Shown here: positions 15,537-23,144 of the stretch, in pieces
How the letters are laid out: each line of letters opens with the position of its first letter
How positions within the stretch are numbered: the stretch's first letter is position 1
Assembly (NCBI GenBank): GCA_024641945.1
Contig: JAHECD010000045.1
Location: 1 to 35,540 of the forward strand
Length of the DNA: 35,540 bases
Direction of reading: 5' to 3'
Source: Rubrivivax sp.
GTDB lineage: Bacteria; Pseudomonadota; Gammaproteobacteria; Burkholderiales; Burkholderiaceae_C
Program-made: the position numbers and the translations under genes
Notes under the pieces: generated by a model
What the model was told of the DNA's origin: nothing
Databases searched by the model: none
Seen by the model: the letters and a program-made list of their open reading frames with translations, nothing else

Positions 15537-17462
15537 TCAGGGTTCGGGAGCGTCCATCGCAGCAACGATACGCTCTGGCGTGAGCGGCAGCCCGCGCACC
15601 CGCACGCCGAGCGCGTCGAACAGCGCATTCGCGATGGCCGCGGCGGTGGGGCCGAGGGCCGCTTCGCCGGCGCCGAGCGACGGTTCGCCGGACTCCACCA
15701 CATGCACGTCGACCTGCGGCACCTCGGAAAACCGAAGGATCGGGTAGTGCTCCCAGGAGCTGCCTTGCACGCCGTCGGCCGCCACGGACACGGCTTCCTT
15801 CAACGTCCAGCTCGTGGCCTGGATCGCGCCGCCCTCGGTCTGCGCGACGACGCCGTCGGGGTTGACGGCCAGGCCGACGTCCACCGCCACCGTGAGGCGC
15901 CGCACCCGCAGCGTGGCGCCCGCCTCGACTTCCGCGACGACGGCGCACCAGGCGCCGCTGCCCTTGTAGCGTGCATACGCCAAGCCGTGGCCGATACCCT
16001 CTTGCCGCACGCGGGTGCCCCAGCCCGCATGGGCCGCAGCGCTCTCGAGGACGGCAAGCGCGCGTGGGTCGTGCGTCAGGTGCGTGCGCCGCCACGCCAG
16101 CGGGTCGATCCCGGTGGCCTGCGCGATCTCGTCGACGAAGCTCTCGGCGGCGAAGACGTTGCCGAACGCGCCGAGTGCCCGAAGGGCCGAGCTTCGGGGC
16201 TGCGGCGCCGTCACGTCGTGGCGAAACACCTGCCAGGCCGGCAGCGCATAACCGGGCCGCGCATTGCGCTCGGCGCCGCCACCGGTGGCGATGGGCATGT
16301 TGATCGAGGCCGGTGCGTCGAACGGCTGCGCGGTCTGCCAACTGCCCAGCAGCGCCGGCGTGGCACTGCGCCCGGGCCGCCGGCTGTGGCCGGCGCTCCA
16401 GACCCGGTGCCGCCAATGCAGAACCCGCCCCTGCGCATCGAGGTCGGCTTCGAGCTGCATCTGCATCGCCGGACCGAGCGGCGCGCGTGTCATCTCGTCG
16501 GCCCGGGTCCACAAGACCCGCACCGGCCGGCCGGGGACGCGGCGCGCCAGCCAGGCGGCGTCGAAAGCCACATCGTCGGCGCCGTTGTGGCCATAGCAGC
16601 CGGCACCTTCGACATGCCGCACACGCACCGCCTCGGGCGCCAGCCCGAAGGCGAGCGCCAGGTCGCGACGAAGATGAAAGATGCCCTGGCTGTGGGTCCA
16701 GACGGTCAAGCCGCCGAGCCCATCACCGACGCCATCGCCATGCCATTGCGCGAGCGCGCACGACGGCGCGATGGAGGCGTGGGCGATCCACGGCTTGCGA
16801 TAACAGGCACGCAGGGTGCGTGCGGGGGCGTGTGTCGGGCATGCGCCGTGTTCGTCCACCAACGTGCCTTCGTGCGCCGCGTCGAACGCTGCGTCATCGT
16901 CGACCCAGGCCGCCGCGGGCTGCCATCGCACGCGTGTGTGCAGCAGCGCCAGCGCGCGGTCGGCGTCGCGGCTGCGTGCGGCGATCAGGCCGACCAGCGC
17001 GCCGTCGCAAAGCACTTCCATCACGCCATCGAGCGCGGCCGCCGCGGCGGTGTCGGCCTCGAGCAGCCGGGCGTCGGGCTGCGGCGGATGCAGCACGCGC
17101 CCGTGCAGCAGACCGTCGGGTGCCAGGTCGTGGATGAACACCGGCGCGCCGGCGAATTTGGCAGGCAGGTCGATGCGCGGCAGCGAGCGGCCGACCTGTG
17201 CCGGCGCGCCCGCGGGCCGTGGGCGGGCCTCGGCACAGGCCCGCCGCAAGGCGGCGCCGGCGTCCTGCACCGACAGGCTGCCCGACGTGATGCCCTCGTC
17301 GGGCCCGAAGGCGGTGTCGGCGGCCAGCACCCGCACCTGCGCCGGGTCGAGGCCGAGTTCTTCGACGGCGATCTGGGCGAGTGCCGTGAGGATGCCCTGG
17401 CCGAGCTCGACCTTGCCGGTGCGCACCTGCACCGAGCCGTCGGGGTCGAACTGCAGCCTCAT
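15537..17462 (-). CDS. Xanthine-dehydrogenase-family molybdopterin-binding subunit (NicB/IorB-like)
   Basis: The 641-residue large subunit should bind molybdopterin and hydroxylate a substrate, probably a heteroaromatic ring or aldehyde, using water as oxygen donor. Family landmarks are VRTGKVELGQGILTALAQIA (13-32), VGRSLPRIDLPAKFAG (90-105), the middle GAFGNVFAAESFVDEIAQATG, and GAGEAALGPTAAAIANALFD near the end with the active-site glutamate at about 600. The start overlaps the 2Fe-2S subunit stop by four bases (ATGA), so the subunits are translationally coupled. The N-terminal third looks shortened: residues 80-90 join two blocks normally separated by roughly 80 residues in homologues as I recall them. 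No Tat signal and no cytochrome subunit are seen. Confidence 0.85.
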   Translation of the reverse strand: MRLQFDPDGSVQVRTGKVELGQGILTALAQIAVEELGLDPAQVRVLAADTAFGPDEGITSGSLSVQDAGAALRRACAEARPRPAGAPAQVGRSLPRIDLPAKFAGAPVFIHDLAPDGLLHGRVLHPPQPDARLLEADTAAAAALDGVMEVLCDGALVGLIAARSRDADRALALLHTRVRWQPAAAWVDDDAAFDAAHEGTLVDEHGACPTHAPARTLRACYRKPWIAHASIAPSCALAQWHGDGVGDGLGGLTVWTHSQGIFHLRRDLALAFGLAPEAVRVRHVEGAGCYGHNGADDVAFDAAWLARRVPGRPVRVLWTRADEMTRAPLGPAMQMQLEADLDAQGRVLHWRHRVWSAGHSRRPGRSATPALLGSWQTAQPFDAPASINMPIATGGGAERNARPGYALPAWQVFRHDVTAPQPRSSALRALGAFGNVFAAESFVDEIAQATGIDPLAWRRTHLTHDPRALAVLESAAAHAGWGTRVRQEGIGHGLAYARYKGSGAWCAVVAEVEAGATLRVRRLTVAVDVGLAVNPDGVVAQTEGGAIQATSWTLKEAVSVAADGVQGSSWEHYPILRFSEVPQVDVHVVESGEPSLGAGEAALGPTAAAIANALFDALGVRVRGLPLTPERIVAAMDAPEP

Positions 17463-17908
17463 GCGGATTGCGCAGCCGCGCGAAGCACGGCGCGCACGAT
17501 CCGGGGGTGCGCCCCGCAGCGGCAGAGATGGCCGTCGAGTGCGCTCTCCACCTCGGCGGCGGTGGGCCTCGGCGTGCGCATCAGCAGTGCGGCGGCGGCC
17601 ACCTGCATGCCGGAGCTGCAATAGGCGCACTGCGCGGCCTGTTCGGCGACGAAGGCCGCGTGCAGGGCCGCGTCGAGACCTTCGACCGTGGTGATCTCGG
17701 GGCCGGCAGCGGCCCACAACGGCAGGTTGCAGGCCGTCTGTGACACACCGTCCACGAGCACGGCACAGGCACCGCAGCCGCCTTCGCCACAGCCGAAGCG
17801 CGAACCCCGCAGTTGCAGGTCATCGCGCAGCACGTCGAGCAGCGGCGTCTTGTCGGCGGCGTCGACCGTGCACGCGCGGCCGTTGACCTTCAATGCGAAG
17901 ACCGGCAT
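17459..17908 (-). CDS. 2Fe-2S subunit of xanthine-dehydrogenase-family hydroxylase (NicA/IorA-like)
   Basis: The 149-residue protein has both iron-sulfur domains. The plant-ferredoxin-type cluster is held by Cys40, Cys45, Cys48 and Cys60 (FGCGEGGCGACAV). The C-terminal helical cluster is held by Cys94, Cys97, Cys129 and Cys131 (CAYCSSGM and HLCRCGAHP). All eight cysteines are intact. It passes electrons from the molybdenum centre of the coupled large subunit to an unknown acceptor; no FAD subunit is encoded nearby, as in two-subunit NicAB/IorAB-type enzymes. It follows the Bug gene after 22 bases and overlaps the large-subunit start by four. Confidence 0.93.
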   Translation of the reverse strand: MPVFALKVNGRACTVDAADKTPLLDVLRDDLQLRGSRFGCGEGGCGACAVLVDGVSQTACNLPLWAAAGPEITTVEGLDAALHAAFVAEQAAQCAYCSSGMQVAAAALLMRTPRPTAAEVESALDGHLCRCGAHPRIVRAVLRAAAQSA

Positions 17909-17930
17909 GGGAGAACGAACGGCGTGCGGC

Positions 17931-18926
17931 TCAGTCGACCTTGGCGCCGGAGATCTTGACGATCTTGGCCCACTTGGCGATGTCGGCGTCGAGGTAGCGG
18001 TGGAATTCCTCGACGCCCATCGTCATGGCCGTGGTGCCCTGTGCCGTCCAGGCCTTGCGCGTATCGGCGTTGCCGGTGATCTTGGAAATCTCGGCATTGA
18101 GCTTGTTGACCACCGCCGCGGGTGTGCCCTTGGGCGCCATCACCCCGAGCCAGATCGTGGCCTCGTAGCCGGGCACGCCCGACTCGGAGACGGTGGGCAT
18201 GTCGGGCAGCACGGCCGAGCGCGACGCGCCGGTGGTCGCGAGGCCCTTGACCTTGCCGGCCTTGATCTGCTCGCTCATCGTGGGGATCGCGTCGAACATC
18301 ATGTCGACCTGGCCACCGAGCACGTCGGTGCGCGCGGCGCCGCTGCCTTTGTAGGGGATGTGCACGATGTTCACGTTGGCCATGGCCTTGAAGAGCTCGC
18401 CGGCCATGTGGTACGGCGTGCCGGGCCCGGACGACGCGTAGGTCAGCACGCCGGGGTTGGCCTTGGCGGCACGCAGGACGTCGGCCACGTTGCCCGCGGC
18501 CAGGCCGGGCTTGCCCACCAGCACCAGGTCGGAGTAGTTGAGCGGCGCCACCGCGACGAAGTCGCGCATCAACTGGAACGGCTTGTTCGGGATCAGCGAC
18601 TCGTTCACCGTGTGGGTGTTCGACATCAGCAGCAGCGTGTAGCCGTCGGGCGCCGATTTGGCCACGGCGTCGGTGCCGATCACCGAGCCCGCGCCGGGGC
18701 GGTTGTCGATGATGAAGTTCTGTCCCATCGATTCCTGAAGCCGCTGCGCGACATAGCGGCCGAAGACATCGGCCGAGCCGCCCGGAGCAAACGGCACGAT
18801 CACCCGAACCGGCCGGCTCGGATAGTCCTGCGCGGCTGCAGGGCCCGCCACGGCCAGCAGCGCCAGCCCGGCGAGGCATGCGGTGGCCGCACGGCGTGTC
18901 CGGGCTGCTTGGAATGTCGGTTGCAT
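17931..18926 (-). CDS. Bug-family (TctC-like) periplasmic solute-binding protein
   Basis: The 331-residue protein has a signal peptide ending near AGPAAAQD. The family pattern follows: YPSRPVRVIVPFAPGGSADVF, DNRPGAGSVIGTDAVAKSAP, YASSGPGTPYHMAGELFK, HIPYKGSGAARTDVLGG and LATTGASRSAVLPDMPTVSESG. It is the first gene of the long minus-strand series, directly before the two hydroxylase subunits, which suggests that it captures the hydroxylase substrate. Its promoter region carries repeated ATTGGGCC boxes, the likely target of the GntR regulator encoded just upstream. Confidence 0.93.
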   Translation of the reverse strand: MQPTFQAARTRRAATACLAGLALLAVAGPAAAQDYPSRPVRVIVPFAPGGSADVFGRYVAQRLQESMGQNFIIDNRPGAGSVIGTDAVAKSAPDGYTLLLMSNTHTVNESLIPNKPFQLMRDFVAVAPLNYSDLVLVGKPGLAAGNVADVLRAAKANPGVLTYASSGPGTPYHMAGELFKAMANVNIVHIPYKGSGAARTDVLGGQVDMMFDAIPTMSEQIKAGKVKGLATTGASRSAVLPDMPTVSESGVPGYEATIWLGVMAPKGTPAAVVNKLNAEISKITGNADTRKAWTAQGTTAMTMGVEEFHRYLDADIAKWAKIVKISGAKVD

Positions 18927-18943
18927 GTTGGTCTCCTTGGACG

Positions 18944-18985
18944 ATTGGGCCTAATTGGGCCGATTCTGGGGAATGTTTGGGCCAA
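18944..18985. promoter_or_regulatory. Repeated ATTGGGCC boxes in Bug/hydroxylase promoter
   Basis: ATTGGGCC occurs at 18944-18951 and again at 18954-18961, exactly one helical turn apart. The dyad TTGG-G-CCAA lies at 18977-18985. They sit 18 to 60 bases upstream of the Bug start. The 160-base spacer holds nothing else firm. Related TTGG boxes stand before the FAH gene on the other side of the GntR gene. Confidence 0.6.
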
Positions 18986-19086
18986 TGTACCGGCGGCCCG
19001 TCAGGTGGTCAATGTGGCCGACCCGAAGGCCATGTGCGCGACACGGGCGCCGCTCTGCAGGCACAGCGCCTGCCGCCTGTCGATTG

Positions 19087-19758
19087 TCAGAAGCCCAGCA
19101 TGTTGGTTCGCACGTGAACGAGGTGCGCAAGGCACAGCGCGCGCGCCCGGTCGGCATCGCGCTCGCGCAGCGCGGCGACCAGTGCCCGGTGTTCGTGCTG
19201 GTATTCCAGCCGCCGCTCCGGTGTCGCGCTGCGGCGCTTGAGCACGCCCCATTCGCCCTGCGAGCGCACTTCGTTCATCAGGCGGAAAACCGACGTGATG
19301 AAACTGTTGTGTGCCGCCACCGCGATGGCCTCGTGCAGCGCAGCGTCCCAGTGCTCGAACTCGTCCAGCGTCCGCGCCATTTCGGCATGGGCATTGCACT
19401 CGTCCATGCGTTGGAAGTCCGCCGTGGTGGCGTTGCCGATCGCCATGTCGATGATCGCGGGCTCGAGCACCAGGCGCGCGCTCATCAGCTCGGAGGGGCT
19501 CGTGATCTGCGCCGGCCCGAGCGTGGCCATCTCGCCCAGCGTCTGCTGCACCTGGTCGGCCACGTAGGTGCCGCTGCCCACGGTCTGGGTGATGAGTCGC
19601 TTGCGCTTGAAGTCCAGCAGGACGCGCCGCACGGTGCTTCGCGAAAGGCCGAACTGCTCGCCCAGGTCGCGCTCGGTGGGCAGGCGGTGACCGGCACGCC
19701 ACTGGCGTGAGGTGAGGTTGTCGAGGATCGCCTGGCGCAGGGTTTCGGCGTTGTCCAT
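19087..19758 (-). CDS. GntR-family regulator, FadR/FCD subfamily
   Basis: The 223-residue protein has an N-terminal winged helix (residues about 4-68; RLPTERDLGEQFGLSRSTVR, then GSGTYVAD on the wing). An all-helical FCD ligand domain follows. Likely metal or carboxylate ligands are Asp138 and His142 (HWDAALHEA), His188 or His190 (EYQHEHRAL) and His212 (LAHLVHVR). FCD regulators usually respond to organic acids and repress adjacent catabolic genes. It lies between the Bug/hydroxylase operon and the divergent FAH-Bug operon, both with TTGG-box promoters, and probably controls both. The ATG at 19758 lacks a clear ribosome site. Confidence 0.92.
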   Translation of the reverse strand: MDNAETLRQAILDNLTSRQWRAGHRLPTERDLGEQFGLSRSTVRRVLLDFKRKRLITQTVGSGTYVADQVQQTLGEMATLGPAQITSPSELMSARLVLEPAIIDMAIGNATTADFQRMDECNAHAEMARTLDEFEHWDAALHEAIAVAAHNSFITSVFRLMNEVRSQGEWGVLKRRSATPERRLEYQHEHRALVAALRERDADRARALCLAHLVHVRTNMLGF

Positions 19759-19833
19759 GGGATGTTTCGATGGGCGTTCAGGGGCGATGGAAAACCGTGA
19801 TCCATCATATCCATTGGCGGTCCGGATTGCCAG

Positions 19834-19860
19834 ATTGGGCGCAACTTGGTACCGTTTGGT
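19834..19860. promoter_or_regulatory. Helically spaced TTGG boxes in GntR-FAH divergent promoter
   Basis: TTGG recurs at 19835, 19846 and 19856 (ATTGGGC, then CTTGGTACC, then TTTGGTCC), with a further ATTGG at 19813. The 10-11-base spacing puts them on one face of the helix. The patch is in the 135-base spacer shared by the divergent GntR and FAH genes and shares the ATTGGGC core with the boxes at 18944-18985. Confidence 0.55.
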
Positions 19861-19893
19861 CCCTTACGCGATTGCAACCCGAGGAGAACCGAC

Positions 19894-20772
19894 TTGCGTC
19901 TTGCCACTTTCCTGCATGCGGGCCAGCGCCACGTCGGCGTGGTCGATTCGTCCGGCAGCCATGTCACGCCGCTGGCCCTCGGCGTGCCCGCCGAAAGAGG
20001 CGTGCTTGCGCTCGTCGAGTCGCTTTCGGCCGGCCGTCCGCTGCCCGCTGCGGCCGGCGCGCCGCTGGCGATGGCGGAGGTGACGCTCGTCGCGCCGATT
20101 CCGCAGCCGCGCCGCAACCTGTTCTGCGTGGGCCGCAATTACCACGCCCACGCGAAGGAACTGCGGGAGACCGTGTTCAAGGACAGCCCGAAGGACGTGC
20201 AGTCCTGGCCCATCGTCTTTACCAAGGTACCCGAAAGCGTGATCGGCCCGAACGACGCCGTACGGATGCCGGGCGACGCGGTCTCGTCACAGATCGACTA
20301 CGAGGCCGAACTGGTGGTGGTGATCGGCCGCGGCGGGCGCAATATCTCGCGCGCCGACGCCATGGGCCACGTCTTCGGCTACACGATCGTCAACGACGTG
20401 ACCGCGCGCGACGTGCAGATGCGCCACCAGCAATGGGACCTGGGCAAGAGCTTCGACACGTTCTGCCCGATGGGCCCCTGGGTCGTGACCGCCGACGAGG
20501 TCGACGGCAACCACACACGTGTGCGCTGCTGGGTCAACGACGCGCTGCGCCAGGACGCGCTCACCACCGATTTCATCTTCGACATTCCCACGCTCATCGA
20601 GACGTGTTCGCGCGGCATCACGCTGCTGCCCGGCGACCTCATCGCCACCGGTACACCGTCCGGCGTGGGCATGGGCCTGAACCCGCCGAGCTGGTTGCGT
20701 GCCGGAGACGTGGTGCGCATCGAGATCGACGGCATCGGTACGCTGAGCAACCGCTTCATCGAGGAGTCCTGA
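19894..20772 (+). CDS. Fumarylacetoacetate-hydrolase-family enzyme
   Basis: The 292-residue protein has the FAH C-terminal catalytic domain. NLFCVGRNYHAHAKEL at about 75-90 is the usual start. Metal ligands are Glu137 and Glu139 (IDYEAELVVVIG) and Asp168 (TIVNDVTARD). The end carries LLPGDLIATGTPSGVGMG. Members hydrolyse or decarboxylate 2-oxo acids such as acylpyruvates, or isomerise them. The start is TTG at 19894, chosen because GAGGAGA lies six bases before it and the domain begins there; the frame is open further up to 19846. It is followed after one base by a Bug gene whose ribosome site lies inside its own 3' end. Confidence 0.9.
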   Translation: MRLATFLHAGQRHVGVVDSSGSHVTPLALGVPAERGVLALVESLSAGRPLPAAAGAPLAMAEVTLVAPIPQPRRNLFCVGRNYHAHAKELRETVFKDSPKDVQSWPIVFTKVPESVIGPNDAVRMPGDAVSSQIDYEAELVVVIGRGGRNISRADAMGHVFGYTIVNDVTARDVQMRHQQWDLGKSFDTFCPMGPWVVTADEVDGNHTRVRCWVNDALRQDALTTDFIFDIPTLIETCSRGITLLPGDLIATGTPSGVGMGLNPPSWLRAGDVVRIEIDGIGTLSNRFIEES

Positions 20773-20773
20773 C

Positions 20774-21760
20774 ATGCAAAACCTTGCGCGCCGCATCGCC
20801 CTGACCGCCGTGACGGCAATGATCGCCGTCGCTGCCGCCGCTCCTGCGCTCGCACAGAGCGCCTACCCCGACAAGCCGATCACCATGATCGTGCCGTTCC
20901 CGCCCGGTGGCGTGGCCGATACCGTGGGGCGGCCGGTGGCCGAAGCGCTCGCGCGCGAGCTGAAGCAGGCGGTGGTGGTGGAAAACCGCGCCGGCGCTGG
21001 CGGCGCCACCGGCATCGGCGCGGCGTCGCGTGCGCCGGCCGATGGCTACACCTTGCTGATGAGCCTGTCGTCGATCTCGATCCTGCCCGAGGCGGACAAG
21101 ATCCTCGGCCGCAAGCCGGCCTTCACGATCGACCAGTTCAAGCCGATCGCACGTTTCACGGCCGACCCGACGGTCTTCGTCGTGCGTGCCGATGCACCCT
21201 GGAAGACGCTGGCCGAATTTGTCGCCGATGCGAAGCGCAACCCTGGCAAGTTCAACTTCGGCAGCTCCGGCAACTACGGCACGATGCACGTGCCGATGGA
21301 GATGCTCAAGTCCTCGGCGGGTTTCCGCATGACGCACATCCCGTACACCGGCGGCGGGCCGGCGATCCTGGCGCTGCTGAGCGGGCAGGTGGACGCGGTG
21401 GCCGGCGGGCCGTCGGCCGTGGCGCAGCAGATCAAGGCAGGCAAGCTGCGCGCGCTGGCCCATTGGGGCGACAAGCCGCTGCAGTCGCTGCCCGACGTGC
21501 CGAGCCTCAAGTCGCTGGGCCAGCCGGTGCAGTTTGCGCAATGGGCGGGCCTTTTCGTGCCGGCGGGCGTGCCCGACGACGTGGTGGCCAAGCTGCGCGC
21601 CGCAGCGCGCAAGGTCGCGGTCGACCCGACCGTGGTGCAGGTCATCGGCAAGGCGGGCAGCCCGGTCGAATATCTCGACGCACCGGACTTCCAGACCTAC
21701 TGGGACGCCGATCTGAAGGTCATGACCAGCGCCGTGCGCGGCATTGGCAAGGTGGAGTGA
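20774..21760 (+). CDS. Bug-family (TctC-like) periplasmic solute-binding protein
   Basis: The 328-residue protein has a signal peptide ending near APALAQS. The family pattern follows: YPDKPITMIVPFPPGGVADT, ENRAGAGGATGIGAASRAPA, FNFGSSGNYGTMHVPMEMLK, HIPYTGGGPAILALLSG and SLPDVPSLKSLGQPV. The ATG at 20774 has GAGGAG six bases before it, inside the last codons of the FAH gene, so the two are translationally linked. Expression should follow the FAH promoter and hence probably the GntR regulator. No TctAB partner is present. It is only moderately like the other three Bug proteins. Confidence 0.92.
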   Translation: MQNLARRIALTAVTAMIAVAAAAPALAQSAYPDKPITMIVPFPPGGVADTVGRPVAEALARELKQAVVVENRAGAGGATGIGAASRAPADGYTLLMSLSSISILPEADKILGRKPAFTIDQFKPIARFTADPTVFVVRADAPWKTLAEFVADAKRNPGKFNFGSSGNYGTMHVPMEMLKSSAGFRMTHIPYTGGGPAILALLSGQVDAVAGGPSAVAQQIKAGKLRALAHWGDKPLQSLPDVPSLKSLGQPVQFAQWAGLFVPAGVPDDVVAKLRAAARKVAVDPTVVQVIGKAGSPVEYLDAPDFQTYWDADLKVMTSAVRGIGKVE

Positions 21761-21803
21761 CGCTGGCGGCGAGGCGCCCGCAAGCCGTGCCGACAGAGCG
21801 GAT

Positions 21804-22724
21804 TCATCGCGACCACAGCCACGCGGCGCCACGCACCCCCGAGGCGTCGCCGTGCAGGCTCGGCTTGAGCTGCGTGCGGATCTCGTCCTGGTGTCCGCCG
21901 GAAAAGACCCAGCGCCCCCACAGCGCCGGCACGCGGGAATACAGGTGCGGCATCAATGACAGCCCGCCACCGAGCACGATGACGTCGGGGTCGAGCAGGT
22001 TGATCACGCCGGCCAGCGCGCGTGCCAGCCGCGTGGCATGGCGCTCCAGCGTGGCGGCGCAGGCGGCGTCGCCTTCGCGTGCGCGCTGCGCAATCTCGTG
22101 GGTGGGGAGTGACTGGCCGGTGACGGCGGTGTGATCGCGGGCAATGCCGGGGCCGCTGAGCACGGTCTCGTTGCAACCGCGCTGGCCGCAGTAGCAGTCG
22201 ACGGCCGGGTCTTCGCCGGGCACGGCCCACGGCATCGGGTTGTGGCCCCACTCGCCGGCGAGCCCGTTGGGCCCCGTGAGCACACGCCCATGCACTGCGA
22301 TGCCGGCGCCGGTGCCGGTGCCCATGATGACGGCAAAGACCACGTCGCGCCCGGCGCCGGCACCGTCGGTCGCCTCCGACAGCGCCAGGCAGTTGGCGTC
22401 GTTGGCGAAGCGCGCCGGCTGGCCGATCGCAGCCTCGATGTCGCGCAACACCGGCCGGCCGTTCAGGCTGACCGTGTTGGAATTCTTCATCAGGCCTTCG
22501 GGCGTCAGCGAGCCGGGCCCGCCCACACCGACCGTGATCGCCCGGCTCGGCACCGCGCTGCGCGCGGCGTCGACCATGGCCGCGAGCGCACGGATGGTTG
22601 CGTCGTAGTCCTTGGACGGCGTGGCGATGCGCTGGTCCCAGGTGACCTGTCCGGCAGGGTCGAGCAACACGGCGTAGGTCTTGGTGCCGCCAAGATCGAT
22701 GCCCAGGGAGTACGGAGCTTGCAT
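21804..22724 (-). CDS. ROK-family fructokinase-type sugar kinase
   Basis: The 306-residue kinase should phosphorylate a hexose with ATP in the cytoplasm. The ATP-binding start SLGIDLGGTKTYAVLL is at 6-21, and the catalytic base is Asp109 in FANDANCLAL. The ROK zinc site is complete: His161 in GEWGHNPM, then Cys177, Cys179 and Cys184 in DCYCGQRGCNE. This arrangement is typical of fructokinase/Mak-like and N-acetylglucosamine kinases; fructokinase is my best guess. It converges on the Bug gene with 43 bases between. No sugar transporter adjoins it. Confidence 0.88.
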   Translation of the reverse strand: MQAPYSLGIDLGGTKTYAVLLDPAGQVTWDQRIATPSKDYDATIRALAAMVDAARSAVPSRAITVGVGGPGSLTPEGLMKNSNTVSLNGRPVLRDIEAAIGQPARFANDANCLALSEATDGAGAGRDVVFAVIMGTGTGAGIAVHGRVLTGPNGLAGEWGHNPMPWAVPGEDPAVDCYCGQRGCNETVLSGPGIARDHTAVTGQSLPTHEIAQRAREGDAACAATLERHATRLARALAGVINLLDPDVIVLGGGLSLMPHLYSRVPALWGRWVFSGGHQDEIRTQLKPSLHGDASGVRGAAWLWSR

Positions 22725-22803
22725 GCACGCAGCTTAGCGCGTGGCGGGCGTGGCCAGCGTTTGCCGGGCCCGCCGATGCAGGCCCTGCAGGGGAGTTGTC
22801 GTG

Positions 22804-22983
22804 TCAGCTGCGCAGTGCGCGCGCCGGGTCGACACAAGCGGTCTGCGTCGTGCCGTGCTGCGCGAACAGCGCCTCGGCCGACTGGCCGGTCGTGGCCATC
22901 GCATCGAGGCCGCCCAGGATGCCGAGCGTCATCAGCGCGGCGAAGCCGAGGGACAGGGCCTTGGTGGTGATCGTGCGGTTCAT
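22804..22983 (-). CDS. Small secreted protein, 59 residues
   Basis: A short frame of 59 codons encodes MNRTITTKALSLGFAALMTL, then GILGGLDAMA, a clear Sec signal peptide with an Ala-Met-Ala cleavage site after residue 30. The mature part has about 29 residues, is polar and has one cysteine (Cys50). The ATG at 22983 is preceded by AAGGAG with ideal six-base spacing (22990-22995), the best ribosome site in this region. Small exported proteins with a very similar leader occur, from memory, in other Burkholderiales; no function is known. The 161-base spacer upstream, towards the nuclease-fold gene, shows no firm promoter. The gene may be transcribed alone. Confidence 0.7.
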   Translation of the reverse strand: MNRTITTKALSLGFAALMTLGILGGLDAMATTGQSAEALFAQHGTTQTACVDPARALRS

Positions 22984-23144
22984 GGTGCGCTCCTTCGCGG
23001 TCGGTGCAGCTGCAATGTCGTGCTGCGATGGAGCGCAATGTAGGCAGCGTGGGGCAGGCCCGCCATGGGGTTGCGACGACTGGCGGCGCGGGCGCGACGA
23101 ACCGCACCAGGACGCGACGGGCGGCGCTGCGCGGGCGCCGTCTT

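Noticed and set aside
15702..17624. A 640-codon open frame antisense to the molybdopterin subunit
   Set aside because: No family likeness; an antisense shadow of an intact enzyme gene with all expected motifs.
22777..22789. TGCAGG-C-CCTGCA dyad after the small secreted gene as a terminator
   Set aside because: A one-base loop cannot form a hairpin and no T-run follows.
23114..23144. Hairpin GGCGC...GCGCC with a short T-run as a rightward terminator
   Set aside because: There is no rightward gene to terminate here, and the T-run is interrupted; not supported.
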